Assembly (NCBI GenBank): GCA_934668875.1
Contig: CAKUON010000003.1
Location: forward strand, 198,704-262,703
Length of the DNA: 64,000 nucleotides
Direction of reading: 5' to 3'
DNA from: an uncultured Collinsella sp.
Lineage (GTDB): Bacteria; Actinomycetota; Coriobacteriia; Coriobacteriales; Coriobacteriaceae
Under the pieces are notes generated by a model. That model saw only the letters and a program-made list of their open reading frames with translations, did not search any database and was not told where the DNA came from. Position 1 is the stretch's first letter; every line of letters begins with the position of its first letter. The translations under genes were made by a program, and so were the position numbers. Positions 52,526 to 60,152 of this stretch are shown piece by piece.

Positions 52526-53653
52526 TTAGTAACGCACGAAGATGTAGTTATTGTTCATGCCGGCGGCAACGGAGCTGATGATGACACCCGTGTTGTAGTC
52601 GGAAGCATGAATCATCTGACCACCACCGATGTAAATGCCGGTGTGGTACGAGTTGACCACAACGTCACCGGGCTGCGGATCGGACACACGCGTCCAGCCC
52701 ATAAAGGTGCCAGTGGTGCCGAGGCGGCAATAGCGACCCGTGAGGCAATAGCTAACAAAACCAGAGCAGTCGAAGCTGTTCGGGCCAATTCCGCCCCAAG
52801 AATAAGCGCAACCAAGCTTGCTGTATGCACGCGAGACAACAGAACCGCCATCGACGGACTGGCTCGGAGCAGAAGGCGTCGGAGCCGGAGCAGGCGTGGA
52901 GGGCTGCGGCGTCGGAGCGGGTGTCGGCGTAGGAGCCGGAGTGTTGCCGCCCTGGTTGTTGTTATTGCTGGTCTGACCACCGTTGTTGGTGTTCTCGGTC
53001 GTACCGGCAGTCTCGTTGCTCACCGTGGCCTTCTCAGCGGTACTGGCGTTGATGCCGGCCTGCAGCGCGGCGTTGGCCTCGGCCTCGGCAGCAAGCTCGG
53101 CCTGCAGCTGTGAATCCAGGGAGTTTACGACGCTCTGGGCTTCAGCCTGCTGAGCGTTAAGCTCGTCGACCTTTTTCTGCGTGGAAGCGACGTTCTTCTC
53201 CTGCTCGGCCTGCTTATCGGTGAGCTGCTGCTTAAGCTCCTTTACCTCTTGAATGGTCTGAGCCTGCTTATCGGAAACTTTGCCATAGTAGAACAGACGA
53301 TTGAGCATATCGCTCAGGTCGTCAACGCCCGTCAGAACCTGAAGCAGGCTCAGACCGCCGGTCTTGTACTCGCCGGCGACATAGGTCGAGAGCTTGGCCT
53401 GACCATCGGCGATCTCCTGCTGCTTTTGCGTGATCTCGCCAGCAGTCTGATCGAGCGCCTGCGTCTGCGTGGCGAGCTCATCGTAAATCTGCTGGGTTTG
53501 GGTACCGATCTGCTCGAGCTTCGTGCGAGCAGCGGCAAGGTCGGATGCGGTATCGGCGTAGGCAGGAGCCGCGAGGCCCAAGCCCAAAACACAAGCGAGG
53601 GTTGCCGTAGCAGCGCAGCGTGCCATGTTTTTGTGCGTGTTTGCTGTGCGCAT
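52526..53653 (-). CDS. Secreted NlpC/P60 peptidoglycan hydrolase
   Basis: The 375-residue protein has a Sec signal peptide (about 1-33, ending AAPAYA), a long coiled coil (about 36-205), an Asn/Pro/Thr-rich linker with PTPAPTP repeats, and a C-terminal NlpC/P60 domain with the catalytic FDCSGF near residue 302 and the histidine in YHTGIYIGGG. It likely cuts peptide stems of peptidoglycan, for instance at division, as coiled-coil RipA-like enzymes do. GGAAAGG precedes the ATG. Confidence 0.93.
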   Translation of the reverse strand: MRTANTHKNMARCAATATLACVLGLGLAAPAYADTASDLAAARTKLEQIGTQTQQIYDELATQTQALDQTAGEITQKQQEIADGQAKLSTYVAGEYKTGGLSLLQVLTGVDDLSDMLNRLFYYGKVSDKQAQTIQEVKELKQQLTDKQAEQEKNVASTQKKVDELNAQQAEAQSVVNSLDSQLQAELAAEAEANAALQAGINASTAEKATVSNETAGTTENTNNGGQTSNNNNQGGNTPAPTPTPAPTPQPSTPAPAPTPSAPSQSVDGGSVVSRAYSKLGCAYSWGGIGPNSFDCSGFVSYCLTGRYCRLGTTGTFMGWTRVSDPQPGDVVVNSYHTGIYIGGGQMIHASDYNTGVIISSVAAGMNNNYIFVRY

Positions 53654-53685
53654 GTAGCTTCCTTTCCAGTAACTAAGGGTAACGG

Positions 53686-54216
53686 CTAGTCTACCGTCAC
53701 CAGGCTAAAGAGCTCAACATCGTCGTCAGTCGGCGTGAGCTTCTCGCGCGGGTTGAGAAACGCAAGCTCAAGGATACACCCGTAGCCCACAAGCTTTGCG
53801 CCCATATCTCGCACAAGTTTACCTGTTGCCTCGACGGTTCCGCCCGTCGCGACCAAGTCGTCCAGAATCAACACGGTATCTTTAGAGGTAATGGCATCGG
53901 CATGGATTTCGATAGAGTCGGTGCCGTATTCGAGCTCGTAGCTCTGGCTCACCGTCTTGCGGGGTAGCTTGCCCGGTTTACGTGCGGGAACAAAGCCGGC
54001 ACCAAGGGCCACAGCCACCGGTACGCCAACCATAAAGCCGCGAGCCTCGGGACCCACGACCTTGGTGATTCCCATGCCGGCAAAGTGCTCGGCGAGGGCA
54101 TCGGTCATGGCTTTGAGCGCCTCGGGATTGCCAAAGAGCGGCGTGATGTCTTTGAAGATGACTCCGGGCTCGGGATAGTCGGGGATGTCGACGATTTGAG
54201 ATTCGAAGTCGTACAT
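53686..54216 (-). CDS. apt: Adenine phosphoribosyltransferase
   Basis: Apt converts adenine and PRPP to AMP. The 176-residue protein has the N-terminal IPDYPEPGVIFKDITPLFG, the purine-site GPEARGFM, and the PRPP loop VLILDDLVATGGT near residue 118. I chose the ATG at 54216, which has AAAGGT before it. It lies downstream of the FHA-MerR pair on the same strand. Confidence 0.95.
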   Translation of the reverse strand: MYDFESQIVDIPDYPEPGVIFKDITPLFGNPEALKAMTDALAEHFAGMGITKVVGPEARGFMVGVPVAVALGAGFVPARKPGKLPRKTVSQSYELEYGTDSIEIHADAITSKDTVLILDDLVATGGTVEATGKLVRDMGAKLVGYGCILELAFLNPREKLTPTDDDVELFSLVTVD

Positions 54217-54256
54217 TGCATGACCTTTCAATGGGTTGCCGAAATATCAGCAGCGG

Positions 54257-55135
54257 TTATTTGCCCGCGGTGACGGTGCCGGATTGCGAAGGGGCGACGA
54301 CCTTGAGCGGCTTTACGAGAGAATCCTCGTTCGAAGCCGGCGCGGTAGTTTCTTCGTTTTTGGCCTTGGTGGACTCGGAGCGAGCAATTTCCTCATCGAG
54401 TGCATCAATGTCGGCGTCCTCGACCACGGCGTTGAGCGATTCAAAAACGCGGTTCTTGAGCAGCGCAGTGTGCACACCCTCGGTCAGGTCGTGAAGCTTC
54501 TTAAACGCACGCTCGAGCTTGGCGTCGCGCTCGTCATCGGAGGTATCCATGCCGAGCATGCTCACGAGCACCTGCTCAAACATCGAAGACTCGCGGTTTG
54601 CCGACGATACGTACTGACGCAGGTTACGCGGCTCAATGTGGAAGCGCGACAGCTCAGAGCAGTAGCGGATGATTGGAAAATCGCGACCATCGACGAGCTC
54701 GCGATTCTGCGGACTCTTGATGATACGAATGAGGTCGTTCTCGGCGAGCGAGCGGATAAACGAGATCTCGACGCCCAGCATATCGGGAATAGTCTCGATG
54801 GGATGCAACTTTTGCTTAGTTTCCTTGGGTTCCGTCTTAAGCGGAACATCGGACAGCAGGCCCACCTCGTAGGCGAGCGTTGACAGGTCCGTGGCGTTTT
54901 CCAAGCGCTGCTTAATCACATTGAGCGGCATGTAGCGGGTCTTCTGCAGGTGCAGAATGACCTCCAGGCGGTCAACGTCCTCCTTGGAGTACTGACGGTA
55001 TCCCTTAGGCGTACGATGAGGGGTAATGAGCCCCTCATCTTCTAGAAATCTAATTTTTGAGTTCGAAAGATCGGGGTATGCGCCTCGAAGTAGGTTGACG
55101 ACTTGGCCGATACTCAGATAGTTGCGTTCGGCCAT
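54257..55135 (-). CDS. MerR family regulator, FtsR-like
   Basis: The 292-residue protein has a MerR helix-turn-helix (YLSIGQVVNLLRGAYPDLS, then IRFLEDEGLITPHRTPKGYR). It has a long C-terminal part without a known ligand domain and an acidic, low-complexity tail. Its place directly after an FHA-domain gene (three bases apart) and near a phosphatidyltransferase matches the actinobacterial garA-ftsR neighbourhood. In Corynebacterium FtsR activates ftsZ. The same role here is inferred. Confidence 0.8.
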   Translation of the reverse strand: MAERNYLSIGQVVNLLRGAYPDLSNSKIRFLEDEGLITPHRTPKGYRQYSKEDVDRLEVILHLQKTRYMPLNVIKQRLENATDLSTLAYEVGLLSDVPLKTEPKETKQKLHPIETIPDMLGVEISFIRSLAENDLIRIIKSPQNRELVDGRDFPIIRYCSELSRFHIEPRNLRQYVSSANRESSMFEQVLVSMLGMDTSDDERDAKLERAFKKLHDLTEGVHTALLKNRVFESLNAVVEDADIDALDEEIARSESTKAKNEETTAPASNEDSLVKPLKVVAPSQSGTVTAGK

Positions 55136-55138
55136 GCC

Positions 55139-55573
55139 CTACTCACCGGTTTCGATGCGCTCCGGCGTGCTCTCGTGGTAGATGAGCGTAAACGTACCGA
55201 TCTGGACGGAAGAACCGTCGTGCAGCGGGGCTGCATTGACGATGGCACCGTCGACCCAGGTGCCATTGAGCGAGCCCAGGTCCTCGATGCGAGCGCCGAG
55301 GCCCTCGCGGATAATGCGCGCGTGGCTGCGCGAAACGGTCATGTCATTAAGGAAGATGCCGTTCGCAGGATCGCGGCCGATGGTGGTCACGTCGTCCTCG
55401 AGCTCAAAGGCGGCACCAGTCTGCGGACCCTTGACGATGGACAGAACGGGGGCGGTGATGCGCACGTTGGCCATGAGGTCGGGAACGGTGACGTCGCTTG
55501 AAGGCACGCGGAATACGCAGGTAGCGTCAGCAGTCTTATCATTCTGAGGCATATTGTTAACCATGTTGTCCAT
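55139..55573 (-). CDS. FHA domain protein, GarA/OdhI-like
   Basis: The 144-residue protein has a short N-terminal tail and a C-terminal FHA domain (TTIGRDPANGIFLNDMTVSR, then HARI and GSLNGTWVDG), which binds phosphothreonine. In actinobacteria GarA/OdhI control 2-oxoglutarate metabolism through a phosphorylated ETTS tail motif; here the matching site reads DATCVFRVP. The ATG at 55573 follows AGGGG. Regulation by a Ser/Thr kinase is inferred. Confidence 0.85.
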   Translation of the reverse strand: MDNMVNNMPQNDKTADATCVFRVPSSDVTVPDLMANVRITAPVLSIVKGPQTGAAFELEDDVTTIGRDPANGIFLNDMTVSRSHARIIREGLGARIEDLGSLNGTWVDGAIVNAAPLHDGSSVQIGTFTLIYHESTPERIETGE

Positions 55574-55639
55574 GACAACCCCTAACTTATCGCGGACGTG
55601 CCGCAAATAATGAACCGTACGTAATCATACCCCAACGAA

Positions 55640-56344
55640 TCAGTCTTCGATTTCAGGGTTCAGAAAGTCGATGTCCTCGTCCTCGGGATGCGCGAGAGCC
55701 TGTTTAATGGCCACTCCGCCCTTAATGGAATAGATGACAGCCGTGAGCATGGAGAAGATCACGCCGCCGTACACAAAGAAGATGCCGAGGGGCACCGAGC
55801 TTCCGTTGAGGCCCGGGAAGGCCGTAAGGGTTGAAGGTAAAAGATGCAGGCCGTCAATAACGGGGAACCCGAGCAGCATGAGCGAGAAGCCGGTCATGAG
55901 CAGTGCAGTGGCAATCTTTCCGGGAAAGACGACATCGATGGGGCGACGGTGATAATGACGCACAATAAGCGTGCCGATGCCCAGATAGATGTCGCGGCCA
56001 ATAATGAGCACGCAGACCCAGATGGGCAGCTCTCCGCGGACCACCAGCCCCAAGACGCCGGTGAACAGCAGCGCACGGTCACAAATGGGATCCATGACCT
56101 TGCCGAGCCACGAGACCGTCTTAGTCATGCGGGCTATCTGACCGTCCATCCAGTCGGTGGAGGCGGCAACGGCGTAGATAACGATGGCGATGACGCGGTT
56201 GTTATCCGTCACAAACAGGTACAGAAATACCAGGGTGAGGATCAGGCGCGTAAAGGTGATGAAATTGGAGATCGTAAAGATCTTATTCGACGGGTAATCG
56301 GAAGTGCCGATAAGCTCCTTTTTGATCTTCTTTTTGATGCCCAC
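55640..56344 (-). CDS. CDP-alcohol phosphatidyltransferase, second PgsA-like protein
   Basis: The 234-residue membrane protein has the family signature as MDGQIAR then LGKVMDPICDR near residues 66-85 and five or six hydrophobic helices. Its acidic C-terminus is HPEDEDIDFLNPEIED. The start is taken as GTG 56344 after GGGGGAG. It differs clearly from the pgsA at 34719 and may use inositol phosphate, glycerol phosphate or another phosphatidyl group (for example cardiolipin synthesis); the substrate cannot be read from sequence. Confidence 0.82.
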   Translation of the reverse strand: MGIKKKIKKELIGTSDYPSNKIFTISNFITFTRLILTLVFLYLFVTDNNRVIAIVIYAVAASTDWMDGQIARMTKTVSWLGKVMDPICDRALLFTGVLGLVVRGELPIWVCVLIIGRDIYLGIGTLIVRHYHRRPIDVVFPGKIATALLMTGFSLMLLGFPVIDGLHLLPSTLTAFPGLNGSSVPLGIFFVYGGVIFSMLTAVIYSIKGGVAIKQALAHPEDEDIDFLNPEIED

Positions 56345-56472
56345 AGGACTCCCCCGCTGGTTAACGACAAAACTTTCGATACTATACCCGTTCCGGCGAT
56401 GTCTATCCAGCGTAAGCATAGAGAGTCCAGACATATGGAGGATGCTACTGGGTTGTGCGGGATTCTGCATTT

Positions 56473-56529
56473 GTGTACATCAGCCTCCAAATATGACATT
56501 TTTCGGCATCTTTGATGGCTGATGTACAC
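56473..56529. repeat. Inverted repeat at the island boundary
   Basis: GTGTACATCAGCC (56473-56485) and GGCTGATGTACAC (56517-56529) are perfect 13-base arms 31 bases apart. The space between is AT-rich and partly complementary as well. It could be a hairpin, an operator or a recombination scar. Confidence 0.6.
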
Positions 56530-56607
56530 GTTTTGATTCGGTGATTACATCGATCGGGAAAGTTGTTGCCTTAAGCAAATTAATCATGATGTGCGGGTCG
56601 AGAAGGG

Positions 56608-56635
56608 TTGGCGCCAAAAGAACCCAACGGCCGTT
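56608..56635 (+). promoter_or_regulatory. Two adjacent palindromes upstream of the ABC operon
   Basis: TTGGCGCCAA (56608-56617) and AACGGCCGTT (56626-56635) are perfect ten-base palindromes eight bases apart, about 110 bases before the ATPase gene. They may bind the downstream response regulator; that is a guess. Confidence 0.3.
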
Positions 56636-56740
56636 ACGGCTTCGTTAGAAACGCGCCCCACCATGGATGGTGAACCCGAAAGGCAAGGCGCGCGGGCACG
56701 GTGACTCGGTCCGCGCTCCCGGAAGAGAAAGGATAAACCC

Positions 56741-57469
56741 ATGGGTTACATGCTCGAGACGCGCGGGCTCACCAAGCGCTTCGGCCGCGGCGACCAGGCG
56801 CAGGACGCCGTGGCCGACGTGAGCCTTCATATCCGCGAGGGCGAGGTGTACGGGCTGCTCGGTCCCAACGGCGCCGGCAAGTCGACAACGCTCAAGATGA
56901 TCTGCGGGATGCTGCGGCCGACGGCCGGGGAGATTCTCTTTGCCGGGCACGCCTGGCGCCGCGAGGACCTCTACGCAATCGGCAGCCTCATCGAGGAGGC
57001 GCCGCTCTACCCCAACCTCACCGCGCGCGAGAACCTGCGCGTGCGCACCACGCTGCTGGGCCTTCCCGAGAGCCGCATAGATGAGGTGCTCGCCGCCGTG
57101 GACCTCGCGGACACCGGGAAGAAGCGCGCCGGGCGCTTCTCGATGGGCATGCGGCAGCGCCTGGGGCTCGCGCTGGCGCTGATCGCCCGGCCACGCCTGC
57201 TCGTGCTCGACGAGCCCACCAACGGCCTCGACCCCATCGGCATCGAGGAGCTGCGCGACCAGATCCGCGGCTTCGCGGCGGCGGGTACGACGGTGATCGT
57301 CTCGAGCCACATCCTCTCTGAGGTGCAGCAGATGGCGGACACCATCGGCATCATCTGCGGGGGGCGCCTCGCCTACGAGGATGCGCTTCGGCCCGGGCAG
57401 GACCTCGAGGAACTCTTCATGAGCTTCTGCCGGGAAGGGCGACGAGCGCGCGGGGAGGTGGCGGCATGA
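56741..57469 (+). CDS. LanF-like ABC transporter ATP-binding protein
   Basis: The 242-residue ATPase has Walker A GPNGAGKST near residue 43, the signature FSMGMRQRLG, and Walker B LLVLDEPTNGLD. The sequence is closest in feel to the ATPases of lantibiotic immunity exporters (MutF/NisF/BcrA group). AAAGGA (56728-56733) sets ATG 56741. Two permease genes follow with four-base overlaps, then a two-component pair, the typical immunity layout. Codons are far more GC-rich than in the genes to the left. Confidence 0.87.
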   Translation: MGYMLETRGLTKRFGRGDQAQDAVADVSLHIREGEVYGLLGPNGAGKSTTLKMICGMLRPTAGEILFAGHAWRREDLYAIGSLIEEAPLYPNLTARENLRVRTTLLGLPESRIDEVLAAVDLADTGKKRAGRFSMGMRQRLGLALALIARPRLLVLDEPTNGLDPIGIEELRDQIRGFAAAGTTVIVSSHILSEVQQMADTIGIICGGRLAYEDALRPGQDLEELFMSFCREGRRARGEVAA

Positions 57470-58236
57470 CGGGCGAGAAAGGCGGCCTGCTCGCGGGCCT
57501 GCGCGCCGAGGCCCTGAAGTCGCGCCACGCGGCTCCGGTTCGCCTGGCCGTGCTCATGGCGCTGCCGATGCCGCTGCTCGGCGCGATGCCCTACCGGGGC
57601 GTGCAGATCTTCAGCGCGTGGAACTACTGGTACGCGCTCTTCCTGCCCGTGTCTCTCTCGCTCGTGGTGGCGTGCGTCGCGCGGGCGGACGCTCGCGCGC
57701 GGATGCGGGGGCTTCTGGGCCTGGGCTTCCCGCTCGGGCGCGCCTGGTGGGCCAAGGCGCTCTGGTGCCTCGCTCTCTGCACGCTCTCGAACCTCGTGGT
57801 TTTCGGCATCTACCTCGCGGGATCGGCGTTCTCCTCGCAGGGCCTCACGGCCGCGGGCACGCTCACGATGCTCCTCTGCGCGCTCGTCAACACGGTGACC
57901 GCGGCGTGGATGATCCCCGCAGGGCTCTTCCTCACGGCGCGGTTCGGCATGCTCGCGGGCATCTTCTGCCCGCTCGTCGCGCAGCTCATGGGTGGGTTCG
58001 CCTGGTCGTTGGTGCCGCTGCCGCAGCTCTTTCCGCCGTCGGCGAGCATGGTCATCCCCACGAGCTTCATCCCCGTGCTGCCGAGCGGTGAGCCACTCGC
58101 GGCGGACATGGCGCTCGGCGGGGCGCTCGCGGCGGATGGCATGCTCACGCTGGCGGGCCTTGCGGTCTGCGCGCTCGCGTTCACCGCGCTCACAGCGGCG
58201 GGCGCGGCCTGGTTCGCGCGCTCCGAGGAAAGGTGA
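57466..58236 (+). CDS. LanE-like ABC permease
   Basis: The 256-residue protein has six hydrophobic helices and no extracellular loop domain, like MutE/EpiE permeases of lantibiotic immunity. Its N-terminus (LRAEALKSRHAAPVRLAVL) and the membrane-proximal IFSAWNYWYALFLPVSLSL segment fit that family. ATG 57466 overlaps the ATPase gene by four bases. It should form a complex with LanG-like and LanF-like partners that expels an antimicrobial peptide. Confidence 0.8.
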   Translation: MTGEKGGLLAGLRAEALKSRHAAPVRLAVLMALPMPLLGAMPYRGVQIFSAWNYWYALFLPVSLSLVVACVARADARARMRGLLGLGFPLGRAWWAKALWCLALCTLSNLVVFGIYLAGSAFSSQGLTAAGTLTMLLCALVNTVTAAWMIPAGLFLTARFGMLAGIFCPLVAQLMGGFAWSLVPLPQLFPPSASMVIPTSFIPVLPSGEPLAADMALGGALAADGMLTLAGLAVCALAFTALTAAGAAWFARSEER

Positions 58237-59051
58237 TGGCCATGACACGACTCTCCGACCCGACGCCGCGCATGACTCTCTCGCGGGCCCTGCTCTCAGA
58301 GTCCCTGCGCCTGGCGCGCTCCCCGCTCACGGCGGTGCACCTCGTCTGCGGCCTGGCAGCCGGTCTTGCCTGCGGCGAGTACTTCTCCGTAGCCCGATGG
58401 GACCCGGCGCTGGGCGCGGACGCCTACGTCCAGTTTCTCGGCGCCCTCATGCCGCTCATGTCCGCCATCGTCTGCGGGCTCGCCGTGGACGAGGAGCGCG
58501 CTGCCGGGCGTCTCGCCAACCTCACGGCGGTCCCTTCGCGCTGGCGCGCCGTCGCGGCGAAGCTGTTCGCCCTTGCGGCGCTCGGCGCCGCCGCGCTGGC
58601 CGTGGCGCTCGGCGTGTTCGGGGCCGTGCTCGCCGTTGCCGGGCGCCTGCCGCTCGGGCCCGCTCCTCTTGCGGCCGCCTGGGCGGGCATCGTGCTGGGC
58701 AGCCTGCCCCTCTACGCGCTAGGGCTCGGCGTGGCCCTGCGCCTCGGCCGCAACGCCGTCATCGGCGCCGGCGCGGCGGGGATGCTCCTCGCGTTCTTCT
58801 CAGTGGGCGGACTTGCGCACGGTCTCATGACCGGCGAGCTCACCGGTGCCCTGGCGACGCCCCTGAGCTGGGTGCCGCTCGCCTGGCCCGCGCGCCTGGG
58901 GTCGCTCGGGGTGGAGGCCTTCATCGACGCCGCACGCGCGGCGGGCCCACTCCTCACGACTGCGCTCGCTGGCCTCGTGCTCACCCTGGCAGCCGACGCC
59001 GTTCTTCTCGCCTGGTTCTGCCGCTTCGAGGACGGGAGGGCAGATGCGTAG
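58236..59051 (+). CDS. LanG-like ABC permease
   Basis: The 271-residue protein has six predicted hydrophobic segments and resembles MutG-type permeases (ALLSESLRLARSPLTAVHL at the N-terminus, VDEERAAGRLANLTAVPSR near residue 90). The ATG overlaps the previous stop; ATG 58242 is an alternative. It completes the three-part transporter. The 3' end overlaps the next frame by eight bases. Confidence 0.8.
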   Translation: MAMTRLSDPTPRMTLSRALLSESLRLARSPLTAVHLVCGLAAGLACGEYFSVARWDPALGADAYVQFLGALMPLMSAIVCGLAVDEERAAGRLANLTAVPSRWRAVAAKLFALAALGAAALAVALGVFGAVLAVAGRLPLGPAPLAAAWAGIVLGSLPLYALGLGVALRLGRNAVIGAGAAGMLLAFFSVGGLAHGLMTGELTGALATPLSWVPLAWPARLGSLGVEAFIDAARAAGPLLTTALAGLVLTLAADAVLLAWFCRFEDGRADA

Positions 59052-59444
59052 GAGGCCGCTCGCCGCCATGCTCGCCCTCCTCTCCGCAGCGCTCCTTCTG
59101 GGTGGGAATGCCCTGCTCGACGCCGGCTGGGGGTCGGCGCTGCGCTCGATCGCCGACCGCGTGCTGCCCAACCTGAGATCGCCATGTGGGCGCCCGCGCC
59201 CGAGCCCGGCAGCCACGCGAGCTCCTACGCCGACGCCACCGGGGCGGGGGCAAACTACGTCTACCTTGTGGACGCGGCGGACGACGGAGGCAATGTCCGA
59301 GAGCTCCAACTCATCTTCTTCGGGCGGGAGTCGGACGGCGAGGGCTGGCTCGAGATCGAGGCGCGCGGCGACTCGGGTGCGCGCTACCACGCGTGCGACG
59401 CGGCCGAGGCACCCTCGGCTGCGCGCAGGGCTCTGGACCGCTGA
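59044..59444 (+). pseudogene. Frameshifted YxeA-like secreted protein
   Basis: Frame 1 from ATG 59044 encodes a signal-anchor (LAAMLALLSAALLLGGNALL) and then becomes low-complexity Pro/Arg. From about 59160-59183 the sensible frame shifts, reading MWAPAPEPGSHASSYADATG and then YVYLVDA, LQLIFFGRE and GWLEIEARG up to TGA 59444. Joined, the pieces resemble YxeA/DUF1093-type small exported proteins that often sit beside such ABC exporters. A single indel near 59165-59183 would explain this; a sequencing error is possible. Confidence 0.6.
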
Positions 59445-59462
59445 GTGCGGCGCTAGTACAAT
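59434..59462 (+). promoter_or_regulatory. Promoter of the two-component genes
   Basis: TGGACC (59434-59439) and TACAAT (59457-59462) are 17 bases apart and lie 28 bases before the response regulator gene. Confidence 0.5.
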
Positions 59463-59489
59463 TCCGACGAGAGTTTCAGGAGGTCTAAC

Positions 59490-60152
59490 ATGGCGAGGAT
59501 ACTGGCAGTGGATGATGAACGGGCAATCCTCGACGTGCTCGCGCGCATCCTCGGCCGTGACGGCCATGAGGTCGTCAGGGCGGCGGACCCGACGGCGGTC
59601 CCGGGGATGGACCTCTCGCGCTTCGACCTCGTGCTCTGCGACGTCATGATGCCGGGGCTCGACGGCTTCGAGCTCGTGCGGCAGATCCGCCCGGACTTCG
59701 ACGGCCCCATCGTCTTCCTGACCGCGCGTGTGGCCGAGGAGGATGCCGTGGCCGCCTATGGCCTGGGCGCCGACGACTACGTCCGCAAGCCCTTCGGGGC
59801 CGCGGAACTGCGCGCCAAGGTCGCGGCCCATCTACGCCGTGAGCGCCGGCCGCGCTCGCACGCCCTCTCCTTCGGGGAGGTGCGGATCGACCTCGGGGCG
59901 CGCGGCCTCGCCGTGGGCGACAAGGCCGTGCCGCTCACGCCCACCGAGTACGCCATCTGCGAGTACCTCGCCCGCCACCCCGGGCAGGTCATGAGCCGCG
60001 CGCAGATCCGCGAGGCGGTGCTCGGCTGGGAGAGCGACGCCGACGACGCGGCCATATCCATGCAGGTCAGCCGCGCCCGGAGGAAACTCTCCGAGGCCGG
60101 CGCCGATCCGATCGCGACCGTCTGGGGGATGGGGTACAAGTGGCAGCTCTAA
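59490..60152 (+). CDS. OmpR-type response regulator (LanR-like)
   Basis: The 220-residue protein has a receiver domain (LAVDDERAILDVLARIL, phospho-acceptor in LVLCDVMMPGLDG near residue 51, KPF near residue 100) and a C-terminal winged-helix domain (PLTPTEYAICEYLARHPGQV). AGGAGG lies just before the ATG. It overlaps the histidine kinase gene by 13 bases and likely controls the ABC genes upstream. Confidence 0.92.
   Translation: MARILAVDDERAILDVLARILGRDGHEVVRAADPTAVPGMDLSRFDLVLCDVMMPGLDGFELVRQIRPDFDGPIVFLTARVAEEDAVAAYGLGADDYVRKPFGAAELRAKVAAHLRRERRPRSHALSFGEVRIDLGARGLAVGDKAVPLTPTEYAICEYLARHPGQVMSRAQIREAVLGWESDADDAAISMQVSRARRKLSEAGADPIATVWGMGYKWQL

Larger units (their letters stand above)
56345..56740. 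other. 396-base gap at the edge of the GC-rich block
   Basis: The gap holds the leader of the second pgsA, a 13-base inverted repeat at 56473-56529, and two adjacent ten-base palindromes at 56608-56635. After about 56600 the base composition shifts to the very GC-rich state of the ABC cluster. No gene was found. Confidence 0.5.
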
